A stretch of 54,569 bases of DNA from an uncultured Bacteroidales bacterium (GTDB lineage: Bacteria; Bacteroidota; Bacteroidia; Bacteroidales; Paludibacteraceae). The position numbers and the translations under genes are program-made. The notes under the pieces were generated by a model. The model searched no databases, was not told where the DNA came from, and worked only from the letters and a program-made list of their open reading frames with translations. Of this stretch, positions 33,496-43,421 are shown piece by piece (position 1 is the stretch's first letter; the number at the start of each line of letters is the position of its first letter). Location of the stretch: contig CALUML010000004.1 in NCBI GenBank assembly GCA_944321745.1, positions 1 to 54,569 of the forward strand, in the 5' to 3' direction.

Positions 33496-34539
33496 ATGGA
33501 AGAAAAGAAAACCCTCATCGGGCTGAGACCGGACGAGATAAGAACGATAACGGACGGGCTGGGGATGCCCGCCTTCACGGCGCGGCAAGTGGCCGACTGG
33601 CTGTACAGGAAGCGGGCGACGGAAATTGACGAGATGAGCAACCTATCCCTGAAAAACAGGGAATTGCTCAAGCACAACTGCCAGGTGGGACGGTACGACC
33701 CGGCGATGGTGCAAACCTCGGTGGACGGCACGCGGAAATACCTCTTCCGCACCGCCGCGGGGCACGCCGTGGAAACGGTGTACATCCCGGACGGCGACCG
33801 CCACACGCTGTGCGTGTCGTCGCAGGCGGGCTGCAAGATGCACTGCGCCTTCTGCCACACGGGCAGGGAGGGCTTCCACGGACAGCTGTCCGCCGCCGAC
33901 ATCCTGAACCAAATCATGTCCGTGCCCGAGGCGGAATTGCTCACCAACCTGGTATTCATGGGCATGGGCGAGCCGATGGACAACCTACCCGAAGTGATGC
34001 GGGCGTTGGACGTGCTGACCGCCGACTACGGGTATGCCTGGAGCCCGAGGCGCATCACCGTGTCGACCATCGGGCTGCTGCCGGGGTTGCGCACGTTCCT
34101 GGAGCAGTCGGCCTGCCACCTGGCCATGAGCATGCACAGCCCCTTCCACCAGGAACGGCTGGAACTGATGCCGGTGGAGCGGGCCTACCCGCTGGCCGAG
34201 GTGCTGAGCCTGGTGCGCCGCTACGACTTCAGCCACCAGCGGCGCGTGTCGTTCGAGTACATCCTGTTCGAAGGATACAACGACACGCCGCGCCACGCCA
34301 TCGAGACGGTGCGCCTGCTGCGGGGGCTGGAATGCCGGGTCAACCTCATCCGCTTCCACGCCATCCCGGGCGTGAACCTGCGGCCCACCGACGAGCGGCG
34401 CATGGTGGCCTTCCGCGACTACCTGAGCGACAACGGCATCACCTGCACCATCCGCCGCTCGCGGGGCGAGGACATCTACGCCGCCTGCGGGATGCTGGCC
34501 GGGAAGACAGAAATCCCAAAATCCCCTAAAAAGGGCTAA
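33496..34539 (+). CDS. rlmN: 23S rRNA/tRNA adenine C2 methyltransferase RlmN
   Basis: 347 residues. A radical-SAM enzyme with the cluster-binding CKMHCAFCHTG (about residues 112-122), the glycine motif FMGMGEPMDN and the C-terminal IRRSRGEDIYAACGMLAG, whose Cys is the methyl-carrier residue in this family. It methylates A2503 of 23S rRNA and A37 of some tRNAs. The length is normal. It is monocistronic or weakly linked to the next gene. Confidence 0.95.
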   Translation: MEEKKTLIGLRPDEIRTITDGLGMPAFTARQVADWLYRKRATEIDEMSNLSLKNRELLKHNCQVGRYDPAMVQTSVDGTRKYLFRTAAGHAVETVYIPDGDRHTLCVSSQAGCKMHCAFCHTGREGFHGQLSAADILNQIMSVPEAELLTNLVFMGMGEPMDNLPEVMRALDVLTADYGYAWSPRRITVSTIGLLPGLRTFLEQSACHLAMSMHSPFHQERLELMPVERAYPLAEVLSLVRRYDFSHQRRVSFEYILFEGYNDTPRHAIETVRLLRGLECRVNLIRFHAIPGVNLRPTDERRMVAFRDYLSDNGITCTIRRSRGEDIYAACGMLAGKTEIPKSPKKG

Positions 34540-34592
34540 AGCCCGGCATAGATTAACGGTTTTCGTCCAAAATTCTTTTAAACACACACGAG

Positions 34593-35672
34593 ATGCAAGC
34601 CCCCAAAGACACATTGTCAAACAGTTTCCGCAACTATGCTGCTTTGCTGCGCAAAATCAGGCAAAGGGTACTCCTTGCCCAACAACGAGCCATTTATGCA
34701 GCCAACGAGGAAATGCTGCGAATGTATTGGGACATAGGAGGCCTGTTGCAGCAAAGTCAAAACATCGATGGATGGGGCAAGAAGACCTTGCTCCGCTTGG
34801 CTGCGGACTTGAAAAACGAATATCCGGAAGTAAAAGGTTTTTCCGTGCGGAACATGCAGTGCATGATGCAGTTTTTCTGCGAATACAACCAAGAGCTTAC
34901 GATGATAAAACCGATTACGCAATCAGTGATTGCGCAATTGGAATCGTACAACTTCACCCTTCCAATCAAGCACTTGGACTGGACGCACAACCTTATACTC
35001 ATGCAACAGGTCAAGGACATCCGCGCCCGATACTGGTACATGATACAATGTATTACCAACCATTGGACCATACGTTATCTGCAAGAAGCCATCAAGCTCG
35101 ACGACTATGGCAAGCATGGGGCATTGGCCAACAACTTCACGAGCACATTGCCCACACCCGAGGCAAACGAGGTGCAATCCATGCTCAAAGATCCCTATAT
35201 TTTTGACATGCTCACTTTTACCGACCAATACAATGAACGCGATGTGGAAATTGGCCTGGTAAAACACATGGAGAAGTTCCTGATTGAGATGGGAGCTGGC
35301 TTCGCTTTCATGGGACGGCAATATCACCTCGAAGTGTCAGGAGATGATTATTATATAGACATGCTGATGTACAACACATTCCTGCACCGATACATGGTAA
35401 TTGAATTGAAAGATACGGAATTCAGGCCTGAACACATCGGCAAACTCAACTTTTACTGCTCCGCGGTCGATGACCTGCTGTGCCGCGAAGGAGACAACCC
35501 GACCATAGGATTATTGCTTTGCAAAACAAAAGACCGCATCAAGGCAGAATATGCCTTGCGCGACATACAGAAACCTATCGGCATATCCGATTATGAATTA
35601 GGCCAAGCTTTACCCAAGGACTTCCGAGGCAGTCTGCCCACGATTGAAGAAATAGAAAATGAATTGGGCTGA
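34593..35672 (+). CDS. DUF1016/YhcG-type PD-(D/E)XK nuclease family protein
   Basis: 359 residues. The N-terminal DUF1016 domain (LLRKIRQRVLLAQQRAIYAA, YWDIGGLL) is followed by a C-terminal PDDEXK module. That module shows DDYYIDMLMYNTFLHRYMVI then ELKDTEFRPEHIGKL (Asp near 252 and the ExK of VIELK near 270), the expected metal-binding core. These proteins are thought to be nucleases linked to restriction or mobile DNA, often of unknown target. The gene has a lower G+C content than rlmN and no obvious partner such as a methylase nearby, which suggests a single-gene acquisition. Confidence 0.8.
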   Translation: MQAPKDTLSNSFRNYAALLRKIRQRVLLAQQRAIYAANEEMLRMYWDIGGLLQQSQNIDGWGKKTLLRLAADLKNEYPEVKGFSVRNMQCMMQFFCEYNQELTMIKPITQSVIAQLESYNFTLPIKHLDWTHNLILMQQVKDIRARYWYMIQCITNHWTIRYLQEAIKLDDYGKHGALANNFTSTLPTPEANEVQSMLKDPYIFDMLTFTDQYNERDVEIGLVKHMEKFLIEMGAGFAFMGRQYHLEVSGDDYYIDMLMYNTFLHRYMVIELKDTEFRPEHIGKLNFYCSAVDDLLCREGDNPTIGLLLCKTKDRIKAEYALRDIQKPIGISDYELGQALPKDFRGSLPTIEEIENELG

Positions 35673-35724
35673 CTGCACGCCAAACATGATACTAATCACT
35701 AATCGTTCATCCCTATATAACATA

Positions 35725-38700
35725 ATGTACAAGTTCCTCTTCCCACTGCTGCTCCTGCTCGCACCGGTTGCCCGTGCCTTCGCACAGGCCGACCTGAAGC
35801 AACAGATAGCCGACACGCTGAACGCCATAGCCAACCGCGACATATGGGCAGGGAACGTGACCGTGCGAGGCCTGTATTTCAACCACCGGGCAAAGTCGGC
35901 CACCGTCACCGTGAGCAGCAACCTGGGCTACCTGCCCTTCCGCCCGGAAACGGTTGACGAACTGTATGCCGCCATCCGCGCACAACTGTCCCCCGCCTAC
36001 CGCCATTACAAGCTGACCTGCCGGGTGGACCGCGACAACATCGACCAGCTGGTGCCCAACTACTACCGCAAGGGCAAGCCGGACAAGACACGCCAATTCC
36101 TGCACGAGGAAGCCTCCGCACCGCTCGTGACGAACACTTCCACCCCCAACCGCCCCACGCGGGGCCTGCAAGGCAAACACATCGCCCTGTGGCCCAGCCA
36201 CGGCTGGCACTACGACCAACGCCTGGCCCGCTGGGAATGGCAGCGGGCGCGCCTGTTGCAGACGGTGGAAGACCTCTACACCCCCTCCTACGTGCTGCCA
36301 TTGCTCACCCCGATGCTCGAACGCGCGGGAGCCAACGTGCTGCTGCCCCGCGAGCGCGACACGCAGCGGCACGAGGTCATCGTGGACAACGACGGCGGGC
36401 TGGCCTCCGGACGATACGAAGAACACCCCGCCGCCCTGGTGTGGAGCAGCGGCAACGAGGAGGGCTTTGCCCACACGAAAGACCATTATCTATATGGTGA
36501 AAACCCGTTCCGCCTGGGCACGTACCGCCAATGCCCCACCACGCGCGATGAAGCGCAGGCCACCACCGCTACCTGGCAAGCCTGCCTGCCCGAGGCTGGA
36601 CGGTATGCCGTGTACGTGTCCTACCACTCGTTGCCCGCGAGCACCGAGGCCGCACGCTACACCGTGTACCACCGGGGCGGGGCGACGCACTTCACGGTGA
36701 ACCAACGCATGGGAGGCGGCACGTGGATTTACCTGGGCACGTTCGACTTCGAAGCGGGACTGCCGCAGCGAGGCAACCGGGTGGTGCTGAGCAACTATGA
36801 CCCGGAGAAGAACCGCGTGGTCACCGCCGATGCCGTGAAGTTCGGCGGCGGCATGGGCAACATGGCCCGCTCGCCCCTCGTGGCGGACACGCTCACCTTG
36901 TGGCGCGACACGGCGTTTACCGTCATCGACACCCAAGGCGTGTTGCCGGACAGCGTGGCGGCGTTTCCCCCCACCTGCTTCGCCCGGCTCGATTCGCTCT
37001 ACCCCACCGGGGCGGCACGTTTCGTGGCGGACAGCATCGTGCGGCGCACAGGGCTGTTTGCCCGGCGGGGCGAACTCCGCATCATGGGGCGCACCGCCCG
37101 CGACACGGTAGCCTTCCGCCCCTCGCCCTTCTACGTGCCGGAGGTGAGCGGCTACCCGCGCTATGCCGAGGGGGCGCGCTACTGGCTGCAATGGGCGGGC
37201 GTGCCGGACAGCGTGTACAGCCGCACCGAGGGACAGGACGATTATTCGGACGACTTCCAGTCGCGCGGCTTCTGGGTGAACTACCTCAGCGGCGGGTCGG
37301 ACGTGTCGCCCCGCGACGGGGGGCTGCACATCCCGCTCGACGCGGCCATCGGCTTCCACACCGACGCGGGCACCACCCCCGGCGACTCCATCATCGGCAC
37401 GCTGGCCATCTGCTCCACCTTCAACACCGACCGGGAATACGTGTACAAGAACGGCACCTCGCGCCGGGCTTCACGCGACCTGGCCGACCTGGTGCAGACG
37501 CAAATCGTCCACGACCTGCGCCTGACCCACGCCCCCGAATGGACACGCCGGGGGCTGTGGGACAAGTCGTACAGCGAATCGCGCGTGCCCGAAGTACCCA
37601 GCATGCTGCTGGAGCTGCTCTCGCACCAGAACTTCGCCGACATGCGCTACGGGCTGGACCCCCGCTTCCGCTTCACCGCCTGCCGCGCCGTCTACAAGGG
37701 GCTGCTCAAATATTTCGAATCGGTGGACGGCCAGAAGCGGGTGGTACAGCCGCTGCCGGTGGAGGCATTCCACATACGCTTCACCGCCCCCTACGAGATA
37801 GAACTGACGTGGCAACCCGTGGACGACCCGCTCGAACCATCCGCCGTGGCCAAGCAATACATTATATATATGCAAATGGACAGCACGGGGTGGGACAACG
37901 GCTACCTGCTGCAAGACAACCGCTGCCGCTTCCAGCTGGAACCCGACCGGGTGTACAACTTCCGGGTGACGGCCGTGAACGAGGGCGGCGAGAGCTTCCC
38001 CTCGGAAACGCTGTCGGCCTGCCGCACGTCGCAAGACAAAGGCACCGTGCTCATCGTCAACGGATTCGACCGGCTGGGTGCGCCCGCCAGCTTCGCGGCG
38101 GACAGCACCTATGCGGGCTTCGTCAACGGGCAGGATGCCGGCATGCCCTACGTGGCCGACCTCTCGTTCACGGGCGAGCAGTACGAATTCCGCCGCGACG
38201 TGCCGTGGGCAGATGACGACGCGCCCGGCTTCGGGGCGAGCCACGGCAACCACGAAGCCACCCCCGTGGCAGGCAACACGTTCGACTACCCCGTCCTGCA
38301 CGGGCAGGCCATCCGCCGGGCGGGATATTCCTTCGTGTCGGCCAGCAAGCGGGCGGTGCTCGACAGCCTCGTGCACCTGGCCGACTACCCCATCGTGGAC
38401 CTCATATTGGGAAACCAGCGGGAAACTTTCAGGGGCTGCCGCGGCGCCGCATCTGTATATTAAACCTTGCCATTAGCTTTGCAGGAGCAAATCGCCGCCT
38501 TCTGCCAAGGCGGCGGACACCTCCTGGTGAGCGGCACCTACGTGGCATCGGACCTGTACCACAGCCCGGACACCACGGGGCGCGACCGCCGCTTTGTCAA
38601 CGAGGTGCTACGGTGCCGTCTGCGCAACGCCCAGGGCAGCCGGAGCGGAGCGGTGCGGGTGGTGCAGTCGCCCGTGCCGGACTTCCAGCCCAGCCGTTTC

Positions 38701-38940
38701 CATTTGTACGACCAGCCCAATCCCTGCTCGTACTACGTGGAATGCCCCGATGCCATCGAGCCGGCAGACGCGCGGGGCTACACCGTGTGCCGCTATGCCG
38801 ACAACAACCTGAGCGCCGCAGTAGCCGCCGATGCCGGGACGTACAAAATATGCACGCTCGGCTTCCCCTTTGAAACAATAAAAGAGGAAAACGAACGTAA
38901 TAAACTCATGGAGGCGGTGCTGAGGTTTTTTCAGAGGTAA
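35725..38940 (+). pseudogene. Xanthan-lyase/amidase-like secreted protein interrupted by one in-frame TAA
   Basis: 1070 sense codons from the ATG at 35725 (signal peptide KFLFPLLLLLAPVARAFAQA) to the stop at 38938-38940, interrupted by TAA at 38461-38463. The parts before and after are in the same frame and together match a Bacteroidota family: an N-terminal region, a golvesin-like beta domain (about 290-370), an N-acetylmuramoyl-L-alanine-amidase-like domain (GLHIPLDAAIGFHTDAGTTP, LLELLSHQNFADMRYG), a fibronectin-type module (about 690-770), and a C-terminal domain continuing GGGHLLVSGTYVASDLYHS. The stop falls in a conserved stretch, between ASVY and TLPLALQEQ. It is a nonsense mutation, a sequencing error, or a recoded codon. 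A shortened 912-residue product may still be made. Confidence 0.8.
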
Positions 38941-39045
38941 GGAATGAGAGGTAAGAGGTAAGTAGAACGGTGAAAAAGTAGAAAGGTAAAAGTAGAAAGT
39001 AGAAAATAGAAAATAGAAAATGAAAAGCAAAAAGGTGAAAGGTAC
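38941..39045. repeat. Low-complexity 'gtagaaa/aggtaa' spacer
   Basis: A run of degenerate purine-rich words (GAGGTAAGAGGTAAGTAGAA, AAAGTAGAAAATAGAAAATA) fills the gap before the DUF4837 gene. No gene or clear signal. Confidence 0.6.
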
Positions 39046-39104
39046 GAGTGCTAAGCGTAAATGCCTTTCCCCTTTATACTTTTCCCTTTAAACCCTATAA
39101 TGAT

Positions 39105-40148
39105 ATGAAATCAAAACTGCTGGCCGGTGCGGCAGCCTTGCTGCTCCCGGCATTCTTCTTCTCCTGTAAAAATTCGGGCAACGTGAAGCCCTCGGCCACC
39201 GGGGCACGCTTCGAACTGCTCATCGTGATGGACGACGACCTGTGGCACGCACCGGCGGGGCAGGCAGTGTTCAACCTGTTCGACCAGGACACGCCGGGAC
39301 TGCCGCAATCCGAGCCGCTGTTCAAGATAACCCACGTGAAGCAGGCCGACTTCAGCGATCTGCTGAAGCCCTCGCGCAACGTGCTGTACGTGGACGTGGC
39401 CGCCGACCGCTACACGCAGGCCAAGATAGCCTACGCCGAAAACTACTACTCGTACCCGCAATGCTTCGTGCGCATCACCGCGCCCAGCGACTCGGCCTTG
39501 TACGACGCCATCACCACGCACGGCGACGACGTGGCAGAGCGTTTCATCGTGGCGGAACGCGAACGCGCCATGATGTTCAACAAGCAGGACCGTAACGAGA
39601 AAGCCGTCAAGGAAGTGGAAGAACACTTCGGCATCCAGGTGGACATCCCCATCGACCTGAAGCTCTCCACCGTGCGCGACAACTTCTACTGGATAACCAA
39701 CAACAGCGGCTACATCCGGCAGGACCTGGTGATATACACCTACCCCTACACCGACCCCAACACCTTCACCTACGAATACCTCACCGCCAAGCGCGACTCG
39801 GTGATGCGCGCCAACATCCCCGGCGAAGTGGAAGGCTCGTACATGGGCACCGAGTGGAAATACGCACGGCCCGAAATGCAGGAAATCACGGTGAACGGCG
39901 AATACGCCGCCGAGATACGCGGCCTGTGGAAGATGATAGGCGGCGGCTCCATGGGCGGCCCGTACTACAGCCTCACCCGGCTGGACGAGGTGAACCAACG
40001 CGTGGTCACCATCGAAGGCTTCGTGTTCGCCCCCGCCACCAACAAGCGCAACGCCATCCGCGCCCTCGAAGCCGTGGCACACTCCATGCGCCTGCCGCAG
40101 GACGTGAACGTCATCGGCGAAGTGACCGTGACCGGCGAAGGGGAATAG
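39105..40148 (+). CDS. DUF4837 lipoprotein
   Basis: 347 residues. Start at the ATG at 39105 (MKSKLLAGAAALLLPAFFFS followed by Cys), with the lipidated cysteine at residue 21. The mature protein matches the Bacteroidota DUF4837 family: ELLIVMDDDLWHAPAGQAVF near the N-terminus, a central NYYSYPQCFVRI strand, and DNFYWITNNSGYIRQDLVIY. Function unknown; an envelope location is likely. It precedes pdxA with a 117-base gap that has no hairpin. Confidence 0.85.
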   Translation: MKSKLLAGAAALLLPAFFFSCKNSGNVKPSATGARFELLIVMDDDLWHAPAGQAVFNLFDQDTPGLPQSEPLFKITHVKQADFSDLLKPSRNVLYVDVAADRYTQAKIAYAENYYSYPQCFVRITAPSDSALYDAITTHGDDVAERFIVAERERAMMFNKQDRNEKAVKEVEEHFGIQVDIPIDLKLSTVRDNFYWITNNSGYIRQDLVIYTYPYTDPNTFTYEYLTAKRDSVMRANIPGEVEGSYMGTEWKYARPEMQEITVNGEYAAEIRGLWKMIGGGSMGGPYYSLTRLDEVNQRVVTIEGFVFAPATNKRNAIRALEAVAHSMRLPQDVNVIGEVTVTGEGE

Positions 40149-40265
40149 GAACACCCCAAGGCGCAAGGACACAAAGGATTTTCCAACAACCCCGGTCCGC
40201 ATAACGGACTCCCATTGCAGTTCATTCACGCTACATAGTCTTTACACATCATTGCTATTCTTATT

Positions 40266-41330
40266 ATGGAAGAAAAAATAATCATCGGCATCACCCACGG
40301 CGATATCAACGGCATCGGCTACGAAGTCATACTCAAGACGCTGGCCGACAGCCACGTGTTCGACCTGTGCACGCCCGTCATCTACGGCTCGTCCAAGATA
40401 GCGGCCTTCTACCGCAAGCAGCTGGAAATACAGAACATGAACCTGAACGTCATCAACTCGGTGGCCGAGGCCAACCCGAAACGCATCAACCTGATAAACT
40501 GCTGCGACGACGAGTTGAAAGTGGACTTCGGCCACTCCACCGAAGAAGCCGGGCGGGCGGCCTTCGCCGCGCTCGAACGGGCCTGCGACGACCTGCAAAG
40601 CGGGGCATTGCACGCACTGGTCACCGCCCCCATCAACAAGAAGAACATCCAGTCGGGCGAATTCCACTTCCCCGGCCACACCGAATACCTGCAAACCAAG
40701 TTCGGCACCGGGCAGGATGCCGTGATGATGCTCACCAGCGACATGCTGCGCGTGGCGGTGGCCACCGGGCACATCCCCGTGAAAGACGTGGCCGCCACCC
40801 TCACCGAAGAACTGATAGTGAACAAGCTCACGGTGCTCGACGCGGCCCTGCGGCAAGACTTCGGCATCTGCCGCCCCCGCATCGCCGTGCTGGGGCTGAA
40901 CCCCCACGCGGGCGACGAAGGCGTCATCGGCACGGAGGAACAGGACACCATCATCCCCGCCATCAAGCGCGCCGTGGAGCAGGGCATCGTGTGCAGCGGC
41001 CCCTACCCCGCCGACGGCTTCTTCGGGTCGGACAAGTACAAAAGCTTCGATGCCACCCTGGCCATGTACCACGACCAGGGGTTCATCCCGTTCAAGGCGA
41101 TTGCCATGGACAGCGGCGTGAACGTCACCATGGGGCTCAGCGTGGTGCGCACCTCGCCCGCACACGGCACGGCCTACGACCTGGCGGGCAAAAACGCCGC
41201 CTCCGAGCAATCGTTCCGCCAAGCCCTCTACCTGGCGCACGACATCTTCCACAAGCGCGTCCAGGAGCAGGCCCTCAAGGCCAACCCCCTGCCCCCAAGC
41301 GGCAAAGCGGGCAAAGGGAAGGACGAATAA
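40266..41330 (+). CDS. pdxA: 4-hydroxythreonine-4-phosphate dehydrogenase
   Basis: 354 residues. It shows the PdxA pattern: GITHGDINGIGYEVILKTL at the N-terminus, HALVTAPINKKNI, FPGHTEYL (metal-binding His), LNPHAGDEGVIGTEE and YHDQGFIPFKAIAMDSGVNV. It oxidises 4-phosphohydroxy-L-threonine in the DXP-dependent pyridoxal phosphate pathway. The metal-binding His residues are in place. The C-terminal ~15 residues (Pro/Lys/Gly) are an unconserved tail. Confidence 0.95.
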   Translation: MEEKIIIGITHGDINGIGYEVILKTLADSHVFDLCTPVIYGSSKIAAFYRKQLEIQNMNLNVINSVAEANPKRINLINCCDDELKVDFGHSTEEAGRAAFAALERACDDLQSGALHALVTAPINKKNIQSGEFHFPGHTEYLQTKFGTGQDAVMMLTSDMLRVAVATGHIPVKDVAATLTEELIVNKLTVLDAALRQDFGICRPRIAVLGLNPHAGDEGVIGTEEQDTIIPAIKRAVEQGIVCSGPYPADGFFGSDKYKSFDATLAMYHDQGFIPFKAIAMDSGVNVTMGLSVVRTSPAHGTAYDLAGKNAASEQSFRQALYLAHDIFHKRVQEQALKANPLPPSGKAGKGKDE

Positions 41331-41375
41331 CAGGCATCGCCACCCTCTTCACATTCCGCACCTACGCAGCTTCGG

Positions 41376-41460
41376 CCGCGTGCGTGCGGAATTTTTATTG
41401 CGCACGTACGGAAATTCAGCTCCGCACGTACGGAAATCACCGACCCCGCGCACGGAATAT
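41376..41460. repeat. Imperfect 22-base tandem words 'CGCACGTACGGAAAT'
   Basis: CGCACGTACGGAAAT at 41401-41415 recurs at 41423-41437 (period 22), with degenerate relatives on both sides (TGCGTGCGGAATT, CGCGCACGGAATA). It lies just upstream of the guaB promoter. Confidence 0.7.
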
Positions 41461-41468
41461 CCCGCCCG

Positions 41469-41501
41469 TTGTGGCATTTCCACCTTTTTTCCGTACCTTT
41501 G
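41469..41501 (+). promoter_or_regulatory. Promoter of guaB (TTG ... TACCTTTG)
   Basis: TACCTTTG at 41494-41501 matches TAnnTTTG, 24 bases before the ATG. TTG at 41469-41471 is a reasonable -33 box at 22-base spacing. Confidence 0.7.
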
Positions 41502-41525
41502 CAAGCCATAAAACAATAGGTATTT

Positions 41526-43019
41526 ATGGCTATCTACGTAGAAGAAGTTTCCCGCACATTCGGTGAATACCTGCTCATCCCCGGGCTCACCACCAAGCAG
41601 TGCATCCCCGCCAACGTGTCGCTGCGCACCCCCTTAGTCAAACATCCCGTAGGCGCACAGGCCGCCATCGAGCTGAACATCCCGTTCGTGTCGGCCATCA
41701 TGCAGTCGGTGTCAGGCCCCGAACTGGCCATCGAGCTGGCGCGCAACGGCGGCCTGTCGTTCATCTTCGGCTCGCAACCCATCGCCTCGCAGGCCGACAT
41801 GGTGCGCCGGGTGAAGAAGTTCAAGGCCGGCTTCGTCACCAGCGACTCCAACCTCACGCCCGACCACACGCTGGCCGACGTGCTGCAACTCATCGCCCGC
41901 ACGGGCCACTCCACCATCGGCATCACCCACGACGGCAGCCCCAACGGGCGGCTGCTCGGCATGGTCACCAGCCGCGACTACCGCCTGTCGCGCGACCCGA
42001 TGGACAAGAAGGTAAAAGAATTCATGACCCCGCTCGACCGCCTCATCACCGGCCCGGCGGGCATCACGCTGAGCGAAGCCAACCAAATCATCTGGGAACA
42101 CAAACTCAACACCCTGCCCATCGTGGACGCGGAAGGGCGGCTGGCCTACTTCGTGTTCCGCAAGGACTACGACAGCCACAAGGAGAACCCCCTCGAGCTG
42201 TCGTGCGCCGACAAGAAGCTGCTGGTGGGCGCGGGCATCAACACGCGCGACTACCGCGAACGCGTGCCCGCCCTGGTGGATGCAGGCGTGGACGTGCTGT
42301 GCATCGACTCGTCCGACGGCTACTCCGAATGGCAGCGCGACACGCTGCGCTGGGTGAAGGACACCTACGGCGACCGCGTGCCCGTGGGCGGCGGCAACGT
42401 GGTGGACAGCGAGGGCTTCCTCTACCTGGCCGAGGCGGGGGCCGACTTCGTGAAGGTGGGCATCGGCGGGGGCTCCATCTGCATCACCCGCGAGCAGAAA
42501 GGCATCGGGCGCGGGCAGGCCACCGCCGTGCAGGACGTGGCACGGGCACGCGACGAATACGCCCGCCGCACCGGCACGTACATCCCCATTTGCAGCGACG
42601 GCGGCCTGGTGCACGACTACCACATGGTGCTCGCACTGGCCATGGGAGCCGACTTCCTGATGATGGGACGCTACTTCGCCCGCTTCGACGAATCGCCCAC
42701 CAAGAAGCTGTGCATCAAGAACACGTATGTGAAAGAATATTGGGGCGAAGGTTCCAACCGCGCCCACAACTGGCAACGCTACGACCTGGGCGGCAGCGAG
42801 TCGCTCAAGTTCGAGGAAGGGGTGGACAGCTACGTGCCCTACGCCGGGAAGATGAAGGACAACCTGGACGTGACGCTCGGCAAAATCAAGGCCACCATGT
42901 GCAGCTGCGGCGCGACCACCATACCCGAACTGCAACGCACGGCCAAAATCACCCTCGTGTCGTCCACCAGCATCGTCGAAGGCGGCGCGCACGACGTGAT
43001 TCTGAAGAACAACGACTGA
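41526..43019 (+). CDS. guaB: IMP dehydrogenase
   Basis: 497 residues with the catalytic TIM barrel split by paired CBS domains (about 95-215: [37 protein letters not shown]). The active-site loop is intact: [20 protein letters not shown], with Cys at about residue 319. It converts IMP to XMP with NAD, the first committed step to GMP. The length and motifs fit a diverged IMPDH rather than GMP reductase, because the CBS pair is present. A terminal flap region with [12 protein letters not shown] follows. Confidence 0.92.
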   Translation: MAIYVEEVSRTFGEYLLIPGLTTKQCIPANVSLRTPLVKHPVGAQAAIELNIPFVSAIMQSVSGPELAIELARNGGLSFIFGSQPIASQADMVRRVKKFKAGFVTSDSNLTPDHTLADVLQLIARTGHSTIGITHDGSPNGRLLGMVTSRDYRLSRDPMDKKVKEFMTPLDRLITGPAGITLSEANQIIWEHKLNTLPIVDAEGRLAYFVFRKDYDSHKENPLELSCADKKLLVGAGINTRDYRERVPALVDAGVDVLCIDSSDGYSEWQRDTLRWVKDTYGDRVPVGGGNVVDSEGFLYLAEAGADFVKVGIGGGSICITREQKGIGRGQATAVQDVARARDEYARRTGTYIPICSDGGLVHDYHMVLALAMGADFLMMGRYFARFDESPTKKLCIKNTYVKEYWGEGSNRAHNWQRYDLGGSESLKFEEGVDSYVPYAGKMKDNLDVTLGKIKATMCSCGATTIPELQRTAKITLVSSTSIVEGGAHDVILKNND

Positions 43020-43421
43020 CAATGAACAATGAACAATGAACAATGAATAATTAACAATGAACACCTCACCCCTGACCCCTCTCCCTGGAGGCTGTGTAAA
43101 AAGTACCATTTTCATGCCGTCCTCGTCATTTCGAGCGCAGCGAGAAATCTCACAGTGGCTTTAGAAGCGTTGTAGAAGGGGATTTCTCCCTACGGTCGAA
43201 ATGACGGCGGGTTTGTTTCGTGGTTTTCACACAGCCTCCCTGGGGAGAGGGGGATAAAGTCAGTCTTGCAAACAAAAGCCTCGGCTTTAAGACATTTCTC
43301 GGTTCCCCTCTCCCCGGGGAGAGGGGTCAGGGGTGAGGTGTTAACCGTTAATCACTAACCGTTAATCACTAATCACTAATCATTAATCATTAAGTAGAAC
43401 CTCCGCACGCGCATCATCTGC
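43020..43421. repeat. Repeat-filled spacer before the TonB receptor
   Basis: No gene is present. The spacer starts with 'aatgaac' repeats (43020-43060). A 24-base inverted repeat (43062-43085 with 43317-43340: CACCTCACCCCTGACCCCTC plus TCCC) encloses the MITE-like element at 43090-43236. It ends with 'gttaatcactaacc' words (43341-43394). A promoter for the receptor is not evident. Confidence 0.75.
43090..43236. mobile_element. 147-bp MITE-like element
   Basis: The ends GGCTGTGT (43090) and ACACAGCC (to 43236) are inverted, and the adjoining bases (TAAAAAG / GTTTTCA) also pair partly. The flanks carry TCCCTGG on both sides (43082-43088 and 43237-43243), a likely 7-8-base target duplication. 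Inside, GTCATTTCGAGCGCAGCGAG (43125 on) pairs with 43181-43205 over 25 positions with three mismatches. No coding capacity, so it would have to be moved by another element's transposase. Confidence 0.7.

Noticed and set aside
36189..38216. Long alternative frames within the amidase-like gene
   Set aside because: Arg/Pro/Ala-rich third-position shadows; the frame starting at 35725 has a signal peptide and domain matches.
38420..38480. Two compensating frameshifts as the cause of the break in the amidase-like gene
   Set aside because: Coding on both sides of the TAA is in the same frame, so one nonsense codon explains the break more simply, although a short local double shift cannot be fully excluded.
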